This document shows positions 62,309-64,000 of a DNA stretch of 64,000 nucleotides, piece by piece. The notes below the pieces were generated by a model that saw only the letters and a list, made by a program, of their open reading frames with translations, did no database searches and was not told the origin of the DNA. The position numbers were made by a program, and so were the translations under genes. How positions within the stretch are numbered: position 1 is the stretch's first letter; the number at the start of each line of letters is the position of its first letter. The DNA is from Tenebrio molitor (Eukaryota > Arthropoda > Insecta > Coleoptera > Tenebrionidae). Location: assembly GCF_963966145.1 (NCBI RefSeq), contig NC_091055.1:11346001-11410000 (forward strand). The letters are read 5' to 3'.

Positions 62309-63379
62309 TTTGCAATTAAGGAAATGACAAAAAAGTGTAAAGCTTGCAACTTTCGAATAGCCTCACAATTTAATTTTTATTAATTCAATTTTAATTTCAC
62401 GTCGGATTTTTTGAAAAGAATATTTGCGCTCGCTGTTGATAGATGAAAATTCCTACAATGAAAACTAGTTGTTTGAAAGATCCGAGGCGAATGTGTTAGA
62501 GAAAAAAAGAACGAAAGAAGAACAAAAATGGAATAATGGATCGCTATTTAAAGGCAGCGTTCAGTGGAACCCAATGGTGTGCTTGCCGTACAAAAGTTAG
62601 AATGGTTTTTAGCCACAAACAGGGGTTGTAACGGTCCAGGAAAATTGACAATTAAATTGAAGCAGGTAACTTTTTTGAATTTAAAGTATGTTGTATCAAA
62701 TTTTTTGTATTATTGAACAAATCAAAAATAAAGTTTGCACGAATCCAGCATCAAATCCGCTGTTGTCAAATTTTATTTTCACGCTTGTAAAAGAAACAAA
62801 AAAGTATGATTGTGTATCATTTAATTTCTCGTAATTTTATTTGGTGTATACGAAATAAAAATATAATTTGTTGTGTTTTTTTTGTAGCAGTGGTAGTTGA
62901 GTTTGAAAAAATCTTAAATCTGACCAGAAATCGAAAACGTTGGTTGGAGAAAATGGACGGTCACGTAGAAGAGATAGCAGACGGGAGAGATCAGAAATAA
63001 GTGCAGGTGAGGTAGAAAAGACTCAGTAAATATTGTGCGAAATGAGATTTATATTTTAATATGGCGGGTACGAGATTCAGATTCAAATTCAAATTTGTGC
63101 GACTTTTTGAATTTTTTGTTTGATATGTGCGTGGAGATGACGTAGTTTTTGGGGAGTGGAAAGAGTCCCCGAGAGTGGGTTATTTAGCAATAAAATCGAC
63201 GACAATGCTGGGATTTTGTGATAAACTAGTGCAAGCACGTCACATTTTGTCACATTTGTGTGTAAATGTATAAAAATAGTGGTAGGCGGAAATTTGCGGG
63301 CGATAACATTTTTACAGGGCAGTAAAACATTTTTCAAGTGAAAGGGTTGTTCGGTGTATGTTCCATATCTTAGGTGAAG
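62309..63379. other. Spacer upstream of the right-edge gene
   Basis: AT-rich sequence without a recognised feature; probably distal upstream sequence of the gene starting at the right edge. Confidence 0.35.
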
Positions 63380-63879
63380 AAAAGATGTGTACACCCAAAA
63401 GAACACGGTAGGGCATCAAAATTCGTGGCGGAGGTCGATACGAAACAAGTCTGTTGGTGCGGGAGCGAAGCGCTAGGGGGCGCACTGCAAGATACGACGG
63501 TTCCAACGGAAGCGTCGCGACGCCAGCAGTATCGCGAGATCTGTCGCCCCTTGCAGATCATTACTCCACTCCATCCCCAATTTACCTGTTACGAACACGC
63601 GGAAAATTCTGCTGTTCGAACTTAACACTCGGAGTGCTTAAACTTCTTGTGACAACACTTCAGACTTGTCCGGTTTGACGATTGGAGACTGTTGGTGTCA
63701 TGAGTTTCATCTTATTTTGCGAACTGGTGGACAATTTTCAAAATCAAACGTTGCAACACTAATAAAGCAGGCGGGGCCTAATTTTAACTGCAACAGTGTT
63801 TTCTCCTCGATGCAACTACTCTCAGTGGCAGTGAATGGAAATGTGAATTTTCGGCAATAAACTGTACACTCTCGCAGAA
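63380..63879 (+). promoter_or_regulatory. G+C-richer presumed promoter/5' UTR
   Basis: From about 63380 the sequence becomes markedly richer in G+C and CpG (for example GCGGGAGCGAAGCG near 63458 and GCGTCGCGACGCC near 63510) and leads into the signal-peptide exon. This composition shift in an AT-rich genome fits a promoter and 5' UTR. No start site can be fixed. Confidence 0.4.
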
Positions 63880-63937
63880 ATGGGACGTTTAATGGTATCA
63901 TACCTTCTGGCTGTTGCTGTGATCTTTTCTAACACAG
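63880..63937 (+). CDS. First coding exon of a secreted or membrane protein (signal peptide)
   Basis: ATG at 63880 in a good context (gcagaaATGG) opens MGRLMVSYLLAVAVIFSNT. This has a short basic start and a hydrophobic core typical of a signal peptide. After 58 nt the frame meets CAG|GTAAAA, a plausible splice donor in phase 1. The rest of the gene would lie beyond the window. Phase-1 signal-peptide exons are common in insect immunoglobulin-domain and other extracellular proteins, but I cannot name the family. It could still be a chance frame. Confidence 0.5.
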
Positions 63938-64000
63938 GTAAAAGGTTGCTGGCCCACACTTCTAAACATGCATGCTTTAATTAAGACTCGGGAGTCTCCT

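Noticed and set aside
1..64000. tRNA, rRNA or CRISPR features
   Set aside because: No tRNA T-loop/acceptor combination, rRNA-like tract or regularly spaced repeat-spacer array was seen. CRISPR is not expected in an insect nuclear genome.

Overview
This window looks like an insect nuclear genome. The clues are AT-rich sequence, short GT-AG introns of about 48-60 nt, and insect-type TA-target miniature transposons. A beetle is my best guess, but that is only an inference. All positively identified host genes lie in the first 12.2 kb. The remaining 51 kb is a repeat-rich gene desert, or the introns of very large genes, until a probable first exon at the far right edge.

Gene block (1-12149). The minus-strand 5' half of neurofibromin (Nf1) occupies 1-6611: 13 exons, about 1289 codons, running into the Ras-GAP domain and including the arginine finger (codon 53-55). 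After a 0.93 kb gap, a complete glycogen branching enzyme gene (GBE1 type, 6 exons, 692 aa) reads rightward from 7539 to 9952. Converging on it is a complete minus-strand METTL25B/RRNAD1-type methyltransferase-like gene (9 exons, 471 aa, 12149-10333). I rebuilt all three exon by exon. Splice phases agree throughout, and known catalytic or diagnostic residues fall where expected.

Desert (12150-63400). I found no further recognisable host gene, but dense mobile-element remains. These include TIR miniature elements at 12905, 24000, 24590, 24856, 32857, 46397 and 51709, many with CAGGGTGT-type ends in TA targets. There are foldback elements at 19220, 30292, 32009 and 50986. A TA/TIR element (family B) occurs as inverted copies at 41397-43799 and 61695-62308. 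A hairpin-headed repeat (family A) has copies at 36088, 46305 and 53941. Three LINE families are present: an APE-type LINE 5' half at about 41985-43665; a LINE C-terminus as an inverted pair at 51257/52668; and an R2-like (restriction-like-endonuclease) LINE 3' half at about 56457-57900.

Several insertions are nested, so paralogous copies act as empty-site controls and give an order of events. The most interesting structural signals are a GC-rich hairpin that is probably the 3' end of the R2-like LINE and recurs as a 67-bp orphan, and a CGAG-N-CG-x-AG-N'-CGAG core whose N/N' bases covary between unrelated hairpins. A CTGATGA...GAAAC hammerhead-like motif is a weaker third.

Right edge. A G+C-richer 5' region (63380-63879) precedes a short exon encoding a signal peptide (63880-63937). 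This suggests a secreted or membrane protein gene that continues beyond the window.
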